Shown here one piece after another: positions 5,827 to 13,044 of a stretch of DNA of 15,300 bases (position 1 is its first letter; each line of letters begins with the position of its first letter). The notes below the pieces were generated by a model. It made no database searches. It saw nothing but the letters and a program-made list of their open reading frames with translations, and was not told the DNA's origin. Source of the DNA: Fidelibacterota bacterium (lineage in GTDB: Bacteria > Fidelibacterota > Fidelibacteria > Fidelibacterales > Fidelibacteraceae); contig JAOZRH010000036.1 in NCBI GenBank assembly GCA_029931905.1, positions 1-15,300 on the forward strand, in the 5' to 3' direction. Both the position numbers and the translations under genes were made by a program.

Positions 5827-7910
5827 AAAACTACTCACCAAATGAAATGAGAAATATCGTTATTGCTGGACATTCTACTAGTGGAAAAACGATTTTATCT
5901 GATGCAATATTATTTTCTCAGGGTGTAATTAACAGAATTGGATCAATTGCAGAGGGTACAACTATTTCAGATTATTCTAAAGGAGAAATGGAGAAACAAA
6001 TTTCAATATCAGCATCTTCAATGCATTTTGAAAATAATGGATTAAAATTTAATATTATAGATACTCCAGGATATATGGATTTTGCAGGAGAGGTTATCAG
6101 TTCAGTCCATGTATCGGATATTGGAATATTAAGTATTAGTGCAACTGCTGGAGTTGAAATTGGAACTGAATTTGCTTGGAATTATTTTAAAGAAGGACGA
6201 TTGGTTCCATTGGTTTCTATAAATATGTTGGATAAAGAACATGCACAATTTGATAAAATTGTTGAAAAGGCAAAAGAAAGATTTAGTGATAGAATATTTC
6301 CTATTCAATTTCCAGTTAAAGAAGGTCCAGGAATAGATTCAATTATAGATTTAATTGAAAATAAAATGTTAGTTTTTGATAGTAAAGGAAAATATACAAA
6401 AGAAGAAATTCCTGCAGAATATAAAGATAAAGCAGAAGAATTATATCAACAAATGATAGAAATGATTGCAGAATCTGACGATGAATTGTTAGAAAAATAT
6501 TTTGAAAATGGTGAATTGACGGTTCAAGAAATGAAAGATGGTTTAAAAAATGCGATTATTAATAAAGGATTTATACCATTGATGGCGACTGCATCAGAAT
6601 CAAATGTTGTTGGTGTATCAAGAATATTTGAAGTTATTTCTGCTTACTATCCATCTCCTGAAGATATGGGTAAATTAGATTCAGGAAGTTCTGATGAAAA
6701 AGGTGTTACTCATAAAATTATTGATAATGGAAGTACAAGTATTTTTATCTATAAAACTACAAATGATTCCAGTGTCGGTGATCTTTCGTATTTTAAAGTG
6801 TTTGCTGGAGTATTAAAACCTGGTTCAGAATTAAAAAATGTTGCTACAAATAAATCTGAAAGATTTGGTACAATTTATACAGTAAATGGAAAGAAAAGAC
6901 AAGAAGTTAGTGAATTGCATGCAGGAGATATTGGTGTTGCTGTGAAATTAAAAGACAGTCATACAAATAATACATTGTCAGATATTAAAGATCCAATTTT
7001 GTATAAAGAAATTCATTTTCCTGAACCTGTAATTAGAGTAGCAGTTATGGCAAAATCAAAAGGCGATGAAGAAAAAATTGGTGCTGGTTTATCACAAATA
7101 AGTGAACAAGATCCAACATTTCATTATGAAGTTGATTCAGAGTTGAAACAAACATTAGTATCTGGTTTAGGAGAAATTCATTTACAAACATCACTTACAA
7201 AAATTATGGACAGATTTAATATTGAAATTGATCAAGTAGAACCTAAAATTCCATACAGAGAAACAATTAGAAAGCCTGCAAAGGGAAGATATAGACACAA
7301 AAAACAGAGTGGAGGTGCAGGACAATTTGGAGAAGTTGAATTAGAACTGCAACCAAATAAAAGAGGCGAAGGTGTTAAATTTGAGAGTAAATTGGTTGGA
7401 CAAAATGTTGATAGAGTATTTGTTCCATCAATAGAAAAGGGTGTAATGCAAGCATGTGTAAACGGTCCGCTTTCTGGAAATAAGGTAATTGATGTTATTG
7501 CATCTGTAGTTGATGGAAAACAACATCCAGTAGATTCTAAAGATATTGCATTTCAAATTGCTGGTAGAGGAGCATTCAAAAGAGCATTTATTGAAGGTAA
7601 TCCTGTGTTGTTAGAACCAATTTATGAAGTTCAAATTACAGTACCAGAAGATCACATGGGTGATGTCATGGGCGATATTTCATCTCGTAGAGGAAAGGTT
7701 AAGGGAATGGATTCTGACGGACATTTTCAAATTATTATCGCTACTGTTCCACTTTCTAATTTATACAAATATTCAAATATTTTAAGATCAATAACACAAG
7801 GTAGAGCATATTATAAAAGAAAATTTTCGAATTATGAATATGTTCCAAAAGAAGTTCAAGATAAAATAGTTGAAAATTATGAAAAAGAGAGAGAAGAAGG
7901 AAATAAATAG
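5823..7910 (+). CDS. Elongation factor G-like protein (EF-G paralogue, FusA2/EF-G2 type)
   Basis: Five-domain translational GTPase homologue of 695 residues that acts on the ribosome at or around translocation. The G domain (about 8-278) has a sound P-loop, GHSTSGKT (16-23), but DTPGYMDF (80-87) carries Tyr84 where canonical EF-G has the catalytic His, and the base-recognition NKxD is NMLD (134-137). Domain II (about 295-395), III (about 400-475), IV with RHKKQSGGAGQFGEV (491-505) and the tip HPVDSKDIAFQIAGRG (568-583), and V (about 598-685) are complete. Paralogues with this Tyr (mycobacterial EF-G2) and the Bacteroides EF-G2 are reported to lack ribosome-stimulated GTPase activity, so this is probably not the housekeeping fusA. 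GGAGG at 5812-5816 supports the start, which overlaps the ligase stop by four bases and implies translational coupling. Confidence 0.92.
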   Translation: MKNYSPNEMRNIVIAGHSTSGKTILSDAILFSQGVINRIGSIAEGTTISDYSKGEMEKQISISASSMHFENNGLKFNIIDTPGYMDFAGEVISSVHVSDIGILSISATAGVEIGTEFAWNYFKEGRLVPLVSINMLDKEHAQFDKIVEKAKERFSDRIFPIQFPVKEGPGIDSIIDLIENKMLVFDSKGKYTKEEIPAEYKDKAEELYQQMIEMIAESDDELLEKYFENGELTVQEMKDGLKNAIINKGFIPLMATASESNVVGVSRIFEVISAYYPSPEDMGKLDSGSSDEKGVTHKIIDNGSTSIFIYKTTNDSSVGDLSYFKVFAGVLKPGSELKNVATNKSERFGTIYTVNGKKRQEVSELHAGDIGVAVKLKDSHTNNTLSDIKDPILYKEIHFPEPVIRVAVMAKSKGDEEKIGAGLSQISEQDPTFHYEVDSELKQTLVSGLGEIHLQTSLTKIMDRFNIEIDQVEPKIPYRETIRKPAKGRYRHKKQSGGAGQFGEVELELQPNKRGEGVKFESKLVGQNVDRVFVPSIEKGVMQACVNGPLSGNKVIDVIASVVDGKQHPVDSKDIAFQIAGRGAFKRAFIEGNPVLLEPIYEVQITVPEDHMGDVMGDISSRRGKVKGMDSDGHFQIIIATVPLSNLYKYSNILRSITQGRAYYKRKFSNYEYVPKEVQDKIVENYEKEREEGNK

Positions 7911-7930
7911 TTTCATTATTTAAATATTAT

Positions 7931-7966
7931 GATTGTAGTGATTATTAATAAATATTCACTACGATT
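7931..7966 (+). terminator. Inverted repeat after the EF-G-like gene, weak terminator or processing hairpin
   Basis: GATTGTAGTGA (7931-7941) pairs with TCACTACGATT (7956-7966) over 11 positions, two of them G-U in RNA, with a 14-base AT loop. It lies 21 bases after the EF-G-like stop. No immediate T-run follows (the next T-rich stretch is about 7980-7986), so classical intrinsic termination is doubtful. It may mark the boundary between the ligase/EF-G-like pair and the HIT-hisS group. Confidence 0.35.
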
Positions 7967-8006
7967 GTAATCTTATAAGGTTTTATTAATAATAATCTCT
8001 AAAGTT

Positions 8007-8501
8007 ATGACGAACAATAATAAAATATTATGGTCCCCTTGGCGAATGGAATATGTGAAAAGGGAAAAAGAAAAAGGGTGCATATTCTGTAACAAAATAG
8101 ACCAAAATGATGATGAGAAAAATTTAATATTAGTTAGAAGAAAGTACTCTTTTGTTATAATGAATTTATATCCATATAATAATGGTCATTTAATGGTGGT
8201 ACCAAATAGACATATTTCTGATTATGAATTATTGAATGAAGCAGAAAGGAATGAGATTGCCGAGTTAACGAGTTTATCAATTAAGATTATGAAAAAAGTT
8301 TTGAATTGCCAAGGATTTAATATAGGAATGAATATTGGAAGTATTGGCGGTGCAGGAATTGCTGATCATTTACATCAACATATTGTACCGCGATGGCAAG
8401 GTGATACTAATTTTATGCCAATAATTGGACATACAAAAGTTGTTGTCGATGGTTTAAATGAAACATATAATACTTTAAAAGTTGAATTTTCTAAATTATA
8501 G
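8007..8501 (+). CDS. HIT-family hydrolase/phosphorylase, Ap4A phosphorylase-like
   Basis: Histidine-triad protein of 164 residues acting on nucleotide phosphates. The active-site motif HLHQHIV (121-127) contains the nucleophilic His123, with FNIGMNIGSIGGAG (104-117) just before it. The N-terminal WSPWRMEYV (9-17), GCIFC (24-28) and PYNNGHLMVVP (56-66) are typical of the branch that includes the mycobacterial Ap4A phosphorylase, rather than plain HINT proteins. A role in clearing Ap4A formed by aminoacyl-tRNA synthetases would fit the nearby hisS, but that link is inference. The start ATG has no clear ribosome site (CTCTAAAGTT upstream) but no better start exists. The gene lies 96 bases after the EF-G-like gene. 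Confidence 0.9.
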   Translation: MTNNNKILWSPWRMEYVKREKEKGCIFCNKIDQNDDEKNLILVRRKYSFVIMNLYPYNNGHLMVVPNRHISDYELLNEAERNEIAELTSLSIKIMKKVLNCQGFNIGMNIGSIGGAGIADHLHQHIVPRWQGDTNFMPIIGHTKVVVDGLNETYNTLKVEFSKL

Positions 8502-8534
8502 AAGATAACAATCAATAAACAAAAGGAGAAAAAA

Positions 8535-8879
8535 ATGAAATATTGTCCGATTTGTAAAAGTGAATTTAAAGATGAAATTGAAGTTTGTCCAGATCATCAT
8601 GTAAAATTGGTTGATTCGTTAAAGCATATAAAACATGAGGATAATATCAATTGGGTGTTATTATATCAATTCATTGATGATACATATTTTGAGATGGTTT
8701 CACAAGTGTTATCAAAAAACGAAATTCCATTTTTTAAGAAGAATGATTTCTTTGAGGGAGCATTATTGGTTAAAGGTGGTTCTCCAATTGGTACTTCAAT
8801 TAAATTATATATTCCTGCAAAAGATTTAGAAAAAGCCAAGGAAATAACTAGAGGAATGATAGAGTTAGATGAAAAATAA
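8535..8879 (+). CDS. Zinc-ribbon plus DUF2007-type protein
   Basis: A 114-residue cytosolic protein of unknown function. Residues 4-21 form a short zinc-ribbon-like knuckle, Cys4-x2-Cys7 and Cys18-x2-His21, where His21 replaces the usual fourth cysteine. Residues about 40-107 (LLYQFIDDTYFEMVSQVLSK, then SIKLYIPAKDLEKAKEI) have the pattern of DUF2007, a small ferredoxin-like fold of the kind annotated as putative signal-transducing. The start has an excellent ribosome site (AAGGAG at 8523-8528, six bases away). The gene overlaps hisS by 11 bases, so the two are very likely cotranscribed and may be coupled. The family call rests on pattern memory and is moderately sure. Confidence 0.72.
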   Translation: MKYCPICKSEFKDEIEVCPDHHVKLVDSLKHIKHEDNINWVLLYQFIDDTYFEMVSQVLSKNEIPFFKKNDFFEGALLVKGGSPIGTSIKLYIPAKDLEKAKEITRGMIELDEK

Positions 8880-10140
8880 AATTAAGTCAGTAAAGGGTAC
8901 ATACGATTTATTACCTTTTGAAATTCACAAATGGCAAGAGATAGAAAATAAGTTAAAAAAAATATTTTCATTATATAATTTTAGGGAAATTAGAACTCCA
9001 ATATTTGAAAAATCAAAATTATTTAGTAGAAGTGTTGGTGAATTTACGGATATTGTCAATAAAGAAATGTATTCTTTTTTGGATAAAGGAAAAGAAAGTT
9101 TAACATTAAGACCAGAATTAACTGCATCTGTAGTTAGATCTTATATTGAACATAATTTTCAACAAATATCACCAATTCATAAAATATGGTATTATGGCCC
9201 ATTATTTCGTCAAGAAAAGCCACAAGCAGGAAGATATCGTCAATTTTATCAATTTGGTAGTGAAATATTTGGTTCGGCATATCCAGAATCAGATGTTGAA
9301 TTGATTGATTTAGCATATACAATTTACACCAAATTAGGACTTAAAAATTTCACATTATATATTAATTCTTTAGGAAATAAAGAAAATAGAAGCAAATATA
9401 TTGAATTATTAAAAAGTGAGTTGCTTCCACATAAAAATGAAATGTGTGATAACTGTAAAAATCGTTACGAAAATAATGTCTTACGATTATTTGATTGTAA
9501 AAATAAAATTTGTAAAAATATTATGAACGAACATGCACCTTTGATTATTGATTATTTGACAAATGAAGAAAAAGATTATTTTAATGAGATTAAAGAATTA
9601 CTTGAAAATTTGAATATAAAATATAAAGTTGATCCAACAATGGTCAGAGGATTAGATTATTATACAAATATGATATTTGAAATTAGAAGTGAAAGTTTAG
9701 GTTCACAAGATGCTTTGTGTGGAGGTGGACGATACGATAATCTTGTAGAAGATCTTGGTGGAAAATCTACTTCTGCTGTGGGATTTGCTGCTGGTATGGA
9801 AAGATTGATGATTGCAATGGAAAAAGAAAATCTTTTTGATGATGAATTGAATAAATTGGATATATATGTTGCAATAATGAATGAAAATGTTAGAAATGAA
9901 TCAATGAAAATTGTTAAAAATATTAGAAGCAATAATTTTTCTGTGGATACTGATTTCCAAAGACGAAGTGTGAAAGCAATGATGCGAGAAGCAAATAGAA
10001 AAAAAGCGAAATTTTCTATTGTGATTGGAGAAAATGAAATACAATCAGGTGAGATAAAAATAAAAACAATGTCTGACGGTTCAGAAAATACAGTTAAAAT
10101 TGATGAAATAAGCGAATTTTTATCACAAAATATTTTATAA
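8869..10140 (+). CDS. hisS: Histidyl-tRNA synthetase
   Basis: Class II aminoacyl-tRNA synthetase that charges tRNA-His. At 423 residues it equals the usual length. The N-terminus KSVKGTYDLLP (6-16) is typical. Motif 2 is GPLFRQEKPQAGRYRQF (110-126). The two histidine-specific signatures are VRGLDYYT (259-266, HisA) and CGGGRYDNLVEDLGG (284-298, HisB). Motif 3 is VGFAAGMERL (304-313). An insertion with Cys193, Cys196, Cys210 and Cys215 lies between the motifs. The anticodon-binding domain spans about 330-423. A HisZ-type paralogue is unlikely because the HisA/HisB signatures are intact and no his biosynthesis genes adjoin. ATG 8869 lies inside the end of the DUF2007 gene and has only a weak GAG upstream, suggesting coupled translation. 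Confidence 0.97.
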   Translation: MKNKIKSVKGTYDLLPFEIHKWQEIENKLKKIFSLYNFREIRTPIFEKSKLFSRSVGEFTDIVNKEMYSFLDKGKESLTLRPELTASVVRSYIEHNFQQISPIHKIWYYGPLFRQEKPQAGRYRQFYQFGSEIFGSAYPESDVELIDLAYTIYTKLGLKNFTLYINSLGNKENRSKYIELLKSELLPHKNEMCDNCKNRYENNVLRLFDCKNKICKNIMNEHAPLIIDYLTNEEKDYFNEIKELLENLNIKYKVDPTMVRGLDYYTNMIFEIRSESLGSQDALCGGGRYDNLVEDLGGKSTSAVGFAAGMERLMIAMEKENLFDDELNKLDIYVAIMNENVRNESMKIVKNIRSNNFSVDTDFQRRSVKAMMREANRKKAKFSIVIGENEIQSGEIKIKTMSDGSENTVKIDEISEFLSQNIL

Positions 10141-10199
10141 ATCTAAATATATTGATTTAATTAGATTGAAATGAGTGAATTAATAATAGGAAATAATTG

Positions 10200-11117
10200 A
10201 TGAAATTATCTTATTGGATTGAATTTATATTAATTAAAATATTCGAATTTATATTTTCTATATTACCATCACGAGTTGTTGAATGGTTGGGGTTGAAATT
10301 GGGAACATTGTTATGGATGTTTTTTCCATATAGATTAAATGTTGCATATAATAATTTATCGATTGCATTTCCAAACAAAACAAGAGAAGAGAAATTAAAA
10401 ATTCTTCATAATAATTATAGATATTTTGGATATATGATTACAACATATTTCATTGCTAATAGAAAGTATATGAAGAAAAAAATATTGAATACAGAAACAA
10501 ATGCAAAAGCATTATTTGATAAAGAACTTGAAAATAATAAAGGGGTGTTGTTATCCGTTTTACACTTTTGTTTTTGGGAATCATATATCAATTATTTAAA
10601 TATTACTGGAATTAAATTCAGTGGTATTTATAAACCAATGAAAAATAAAAAAACAGATAAATATTTTTTAGATCACAGAAGAAAATTTGGGAATAATTTA
10701 AGACATATTAATTTAAAAGAAAATAATATATACGAAAACGAATTATATGAAAATAGAGTGTTAGCGATTGCTGTAGATCAAAATGCACATAAAAAGGGTA
10801 CGAGAGTTATGTTTATGGGCAGAAAAACATCAATTCCAAAAGGAGTAGCAGTTTTACACTTACGAACAAATGCACCAATATATATAGGTGTGTATGTCAA
10901 AGAAGATGAAAAATATCGTTTGATAATAAAAAAAATTAATGTTCCAAAATACAATGAAATCAATGAAAAATCTATTAATTCTATTATGGGTAAAATTATG
11001 AATGAACTTGAAGAGATTGTTAAAAAATATCCAGAACAGTATTTATGGTTTCATAAATTGTGGGGAAAACCTAAAGATAAAATAAAAAGAAATATTGGTG
11101 AAATACTAAAATATTAG
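10200..11117 (+). CDS. LpxL/HtrB-type lysophospholipid acyltransferase
   Basis: Inner-membrane acyltransferase of the lipid A biosynthesis family, expected to add a secondary acyl chain to a lipid A precursor or a related lipid. Of 305 residues, about 5-43 form the hydrophobic N-terminal anchor. RLNVAYNNLSIAFP (45-58) is the family's conserved early segment. The catalytic HX4E is His122 to Glu127 in HFCFWE. KPMKNKKTDKYF (145-156), AVDQN (191-195), GRKTSIPKG (207-215) and EQYLWFHKLWGK (279-290) follow the family order. ATG 10200 is preferred to the TTG just before it because AGGA at 10188-10191 is well spaced. It begins 59 bases after hisS, and the next gene starts 10 bases after its stop. No other lpx gene is in the window, so the acceptor is unproven. 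Confidence 0.88.
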   Translation: MKLSYWIEFILIKIFEFIFSILPSRVVEWLGLKLGTLLWMFFPYRLNVAYNNLSIAFPNKTREEKLKILHNNYRYFGYMITTYFIANRKYMKKKILNTETNAKALFDKELENNKGVLLSVLHFCFWESYINYLNITGIKFSGIYKPMKNKKTDKYFLDHRRKFGNNLRHINLKENNIYENELYENRVLAIAVDQNAHKKGTRVMFMGRKTSIPKGVAVLHLRTNAPIYIGVYVKEDEKYRLIIKKINVPKYNEINEKSINSIMGKIMNELEEIVKKYPEQYLWFHKLWGKPKDKIKRNIGEILKY

Positions 11118-11127
11118 GGAGATATCG

Positions 11128-11502
11128 ATGATTAATAATGATAATCAACAATTAAGAGAAGAGTTAGAGAGATTTAAAAAAGAAAAGGAAAAAATCAGAA
11201 CACTTGTTGGTCAAATTGGTGGGAAAAATACACAAAGGAGAGATAAAATTATTTCTACAATTTTTATTATCGCTATTATTATTTTATTTATTGTTGATAT
11301 ATTAAGACATATATTGCATATTAACATTCCTTTACCACCATTATTTTCCATCGAAATTGGTATTTTACTTGTTTCTGTGAAAATAATATGGATGATGCAT
11401 CAGCAAGCGAAAGTTAATCATTTTGAATTCTGGATTTTAAATTCAATTGAATTTAGATTAAATGATATTTCAAATAGAATAAATAAAATAATTAAAAAAT
11501 AG
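11128..11502 (+). CDS. Small membrane protein with coiled coil and two transmembrane helices
   Basis: I do not recognise a named family with certainty. The 124 residues comprise a highly charged N-terminal helix (about 6-27, rich in Glu, Lys and Arg, coiled-coil-like), a short LVGQIGGKN turn (26-34), a transmembrane helix (about 41-63), a Pro-rich turn INIPLPPLF (65-73), a second hydrophobic helix (about 74-90) and an amphipathic C-terminal helix. Both ends are probably cytosolic. AGGGAG at 11116-11121 overlaps the stop of the acyltransferase gene and sets the start, so it is probably translated with that gene. The next gene starts eight bases after its stop. Its position hints at an envelope role, but no function can be assigned. 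Confidence 0.75.
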   Translation: MINNDNQQLREELERFKKEKEKIRTLVGQIGGKNTQRRDKIISTIFIIAIIILFIVDILRHILHINIPLPPLFSIEIGILLVSVKIIWMMHQQAKVNHFEFWILNSIEFRLNDISNRINKIIKK

Positions 11503-11509
11503 AATTAAT

Positions 11510-12145
11510 ATGAAAATTTACAGTATAAAAACTAGAGATGATAAGTGGTTTAACGATATTATAAAAATATTAAAAAATGATGAAGTTATTGTTTATCCGA
11601 CTGATACTGTTTATGGTTTTGGTTCTAATGCTCTTTCTGAAAAATCAATTGAAAAAATTAATAAAATAAAAAATCGTAAAAGTGAAACGCCTTTTAGTAT
11701 ATGTGTTCCTTCAAAACAATATCTATTTGATAATGTGATTATGACTGAAAATATTCAGAAAATTGTTGATAAATTTTTACCAGGAAAAATAACTTTAATT
11801 TTACCTACAAAAAAAGATGTTCTGCCAAAATATCTTTATAGTGATGATTTATATGTCGGTTATAGAATTCCTGCTAATGAATTATGTTTAAAATTACTTG
11901 AAAAATATAATAGTCCAATAGTTTCTACGAGCATTAATTTAAGTGGTGATGAACCAATTAATAATATTCAGAAGATTGTAAGAAAATTTTCTAATAGAGT
12001 TGGTGCTTATATAAAAGATGATAATCTTGAGAATAAAGAAAATCCAATTGGTAGTACAATAATTAAAATTAGTAAAGATGATAAAATAATATTAATTAGA
12101 CAGGGCGAAATATCTTTTACTGATATTTTAAAGCTTATTGATTAA
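11510..12145 (+). CDS. tsaC: Threonylcarbamoyl-AMP synthase (Sua5/YciO/YrdC family)
   Basis: Makes L-threonylcarbamoyladenylate from threonine, bicarbonate and ATP, the first step of t6A37 formation in tRNAs reading ANN codons. The 211 residues are a single YrdC domain without the extra Sua5 C-terminal domain. Motifs are YPTDTVYGFGSNAL (29-42), KNRKSETPFSI (54-64), FLPGKITLILP (89-99), VGYRIP (116-121) and the nucleotide-site STSINLSG (139-146). GSTIIKI (181-187) and IRQGEI (196-201) close the fold. YciO paralogues cannot be wholly excluded by motif alone. TsaB, TsaD and TsaE are not in this window. It starts eight bases after the membrane protein gene with no clear ribosome site, so it probably depends on read-through from that gene. 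Its 3' end overlaps the convergent minus-strand gene by 11 bases. Confidence 0.88.
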   Translation: MKIYSIKTRDDKWFNDIIKILKNDEVIVYPTDTVYGFGSNALSEKSIEKINKIKNRKSETPFSICVPSKQYLFDNVIMTENIQKIVDKFLPGKITLILPTKKDVLPKYLYSDDLYVGYRIPANELCLKLLEKYNSPIVSTSINLSGDEPINNIQKIVRKFSNRVGAYIKDDNLENKENPIGSTIIKISKDDKIILIRQGEISFTDILKLID

Positions 12146-12980
12146 AATCATTAGAGAGTTTGTTAAAATAATTGTTGTATTTTGGTGCAATAGTTCTAAA
12201 ACTTGGTAAAAATGATGTGTCTTTTAATGCTTCAACAAAAAACTTTGCATCTTTATAATGATTTTCTATGAAAATTTTTGTATACTTGTCTTTCTGTTGA
12301 ATTGTGATAATATTTTCGATTAAATCTAATGATTTATTTAAATTTTTCTTAGCAGATTTCAGTTTTTTATCCTCAGCATCCCAACTTGCTAAAGTATAAT
12401 AATATCGTGCTTTTCTTAAACGATAATTCTCTGTAATTTCTTCCAATTTATTAATTCTTGAATTACATCCTTGTGGCCACTGACTAATTTTCCCCATTTC
12501 AATAATTTCTCTTGCTTTTCCATATATAGCATCTCCGCCCATTAATGAAATTGCATCTAATTCTGAGGCTGTAATTAAATATCCATAATAGTCAATTATA
12601 CTTGTGATTGGGTTATACATTCCTGTTCTCATAGTTGATATATTCGTGTTATATGGAAAAGTCCAAGCTTCCTCAAAAAATCTTTGGTCATAATCATTTG
12701 TTATTATTGCTTTACAAATATATGTTATTTCATTGCCCGATTCATTAATATTTTCCACTAATAATTTCATTGTAAAAGGTATTTCCATATTATAAATATT
12801 ATTACTAAATGAATTTGATTTTACATATTGTTCTAATGAATTTCTTAAATTATCTATATCGTTTAGATATGACTGTTTTATAGATTTTGTTTCTGTTGTT
12901 ATTTTTGGAATTAATGTTTGTGATAATATTACAGTAACACTCATCAAAATCAATACAATGATTGTTGTTAGCTTTTTCAT
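12135..12980 (-). CDS. Exported protein resembling DUF4835
   Basis: Secreted or periplasmic protein of 281 residues with no known activity. Residues 1-20 form a signal peptide (two Lys, then a hydrophobic run, likely cut near ILS-Q at 20-21). There is no lipobox cysteine. The mature part has MEIPFTMKLLVEN (65-77), an ICKAIITNDYDQRFFEEAW stretch (88-106), IDYYGYLITASELDAISLMGGD (129-150) and a helical C-terminal half with RLRKARYYYTLASW (187-200). This order (strand-rich start, YGYxI... then GG) is like the DUF4835 proteins of Bacteroidota and relatives, judged from memory. AGGAG at 12985-12989 supports the start. The gene follows the permease by 64 bases on the same strand. A weak promoter-like pair lies just after the permease stop (TTGTTA, minus strand of 13039-13044). 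The 3' end overlaps tsaC. Confidence 0.65.
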   Translation of the reverse strand: MKKLTTIIVLILMSVTVILSQTLIPKITTETKSIKQSYLNDIDNLRNSLEQYVKSNSFSNNIYNMEIPFTMKLLVENINESGNEITYICKAIITNDYDQRFFEEAWTFPYNTNISTMRTGMYNPITSIIDYYGYLITASELDAISLMGGDAIYGKAREIIEMGKISQWPQGCNSRINKLEEITENYRLRKARYYYTLASWDAEDKKLKSAKKNLNKSLDLIENIITIQQKDKYTKIFIENHYKDAKFFVEALKDTSFLPSFRTIAPKYNNYFNKLSNDFNQ

Positions 12981-13044
12981 TTTTCTCCTATATTTATTCT
13001 TCTACATCTGTGGGGAAAATATGATATTTAAAATACAATAACAA

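Noticed and set aside
5823..7910. Ribosome-protection (Tet(M)-like) resistance protein
   Set aside because: Overall motifs and length fit the EF-G-like family better, and no resistance context or Tet(M)-type C-terminal features are seen.
8635..8829. 64-codon plus-strand open frame inside the DUF2007 gene
   Set aside because: It is an out-of-frame overlap with a gene that has a strong ribosome site and domain signature; no independent support.
10140..10167. Terminator after hisS
   Set aside because: AATCTAA/TTAGATT gives only a 7-bp AT-rich stem with no T-run; it is expected by chance at this composition.
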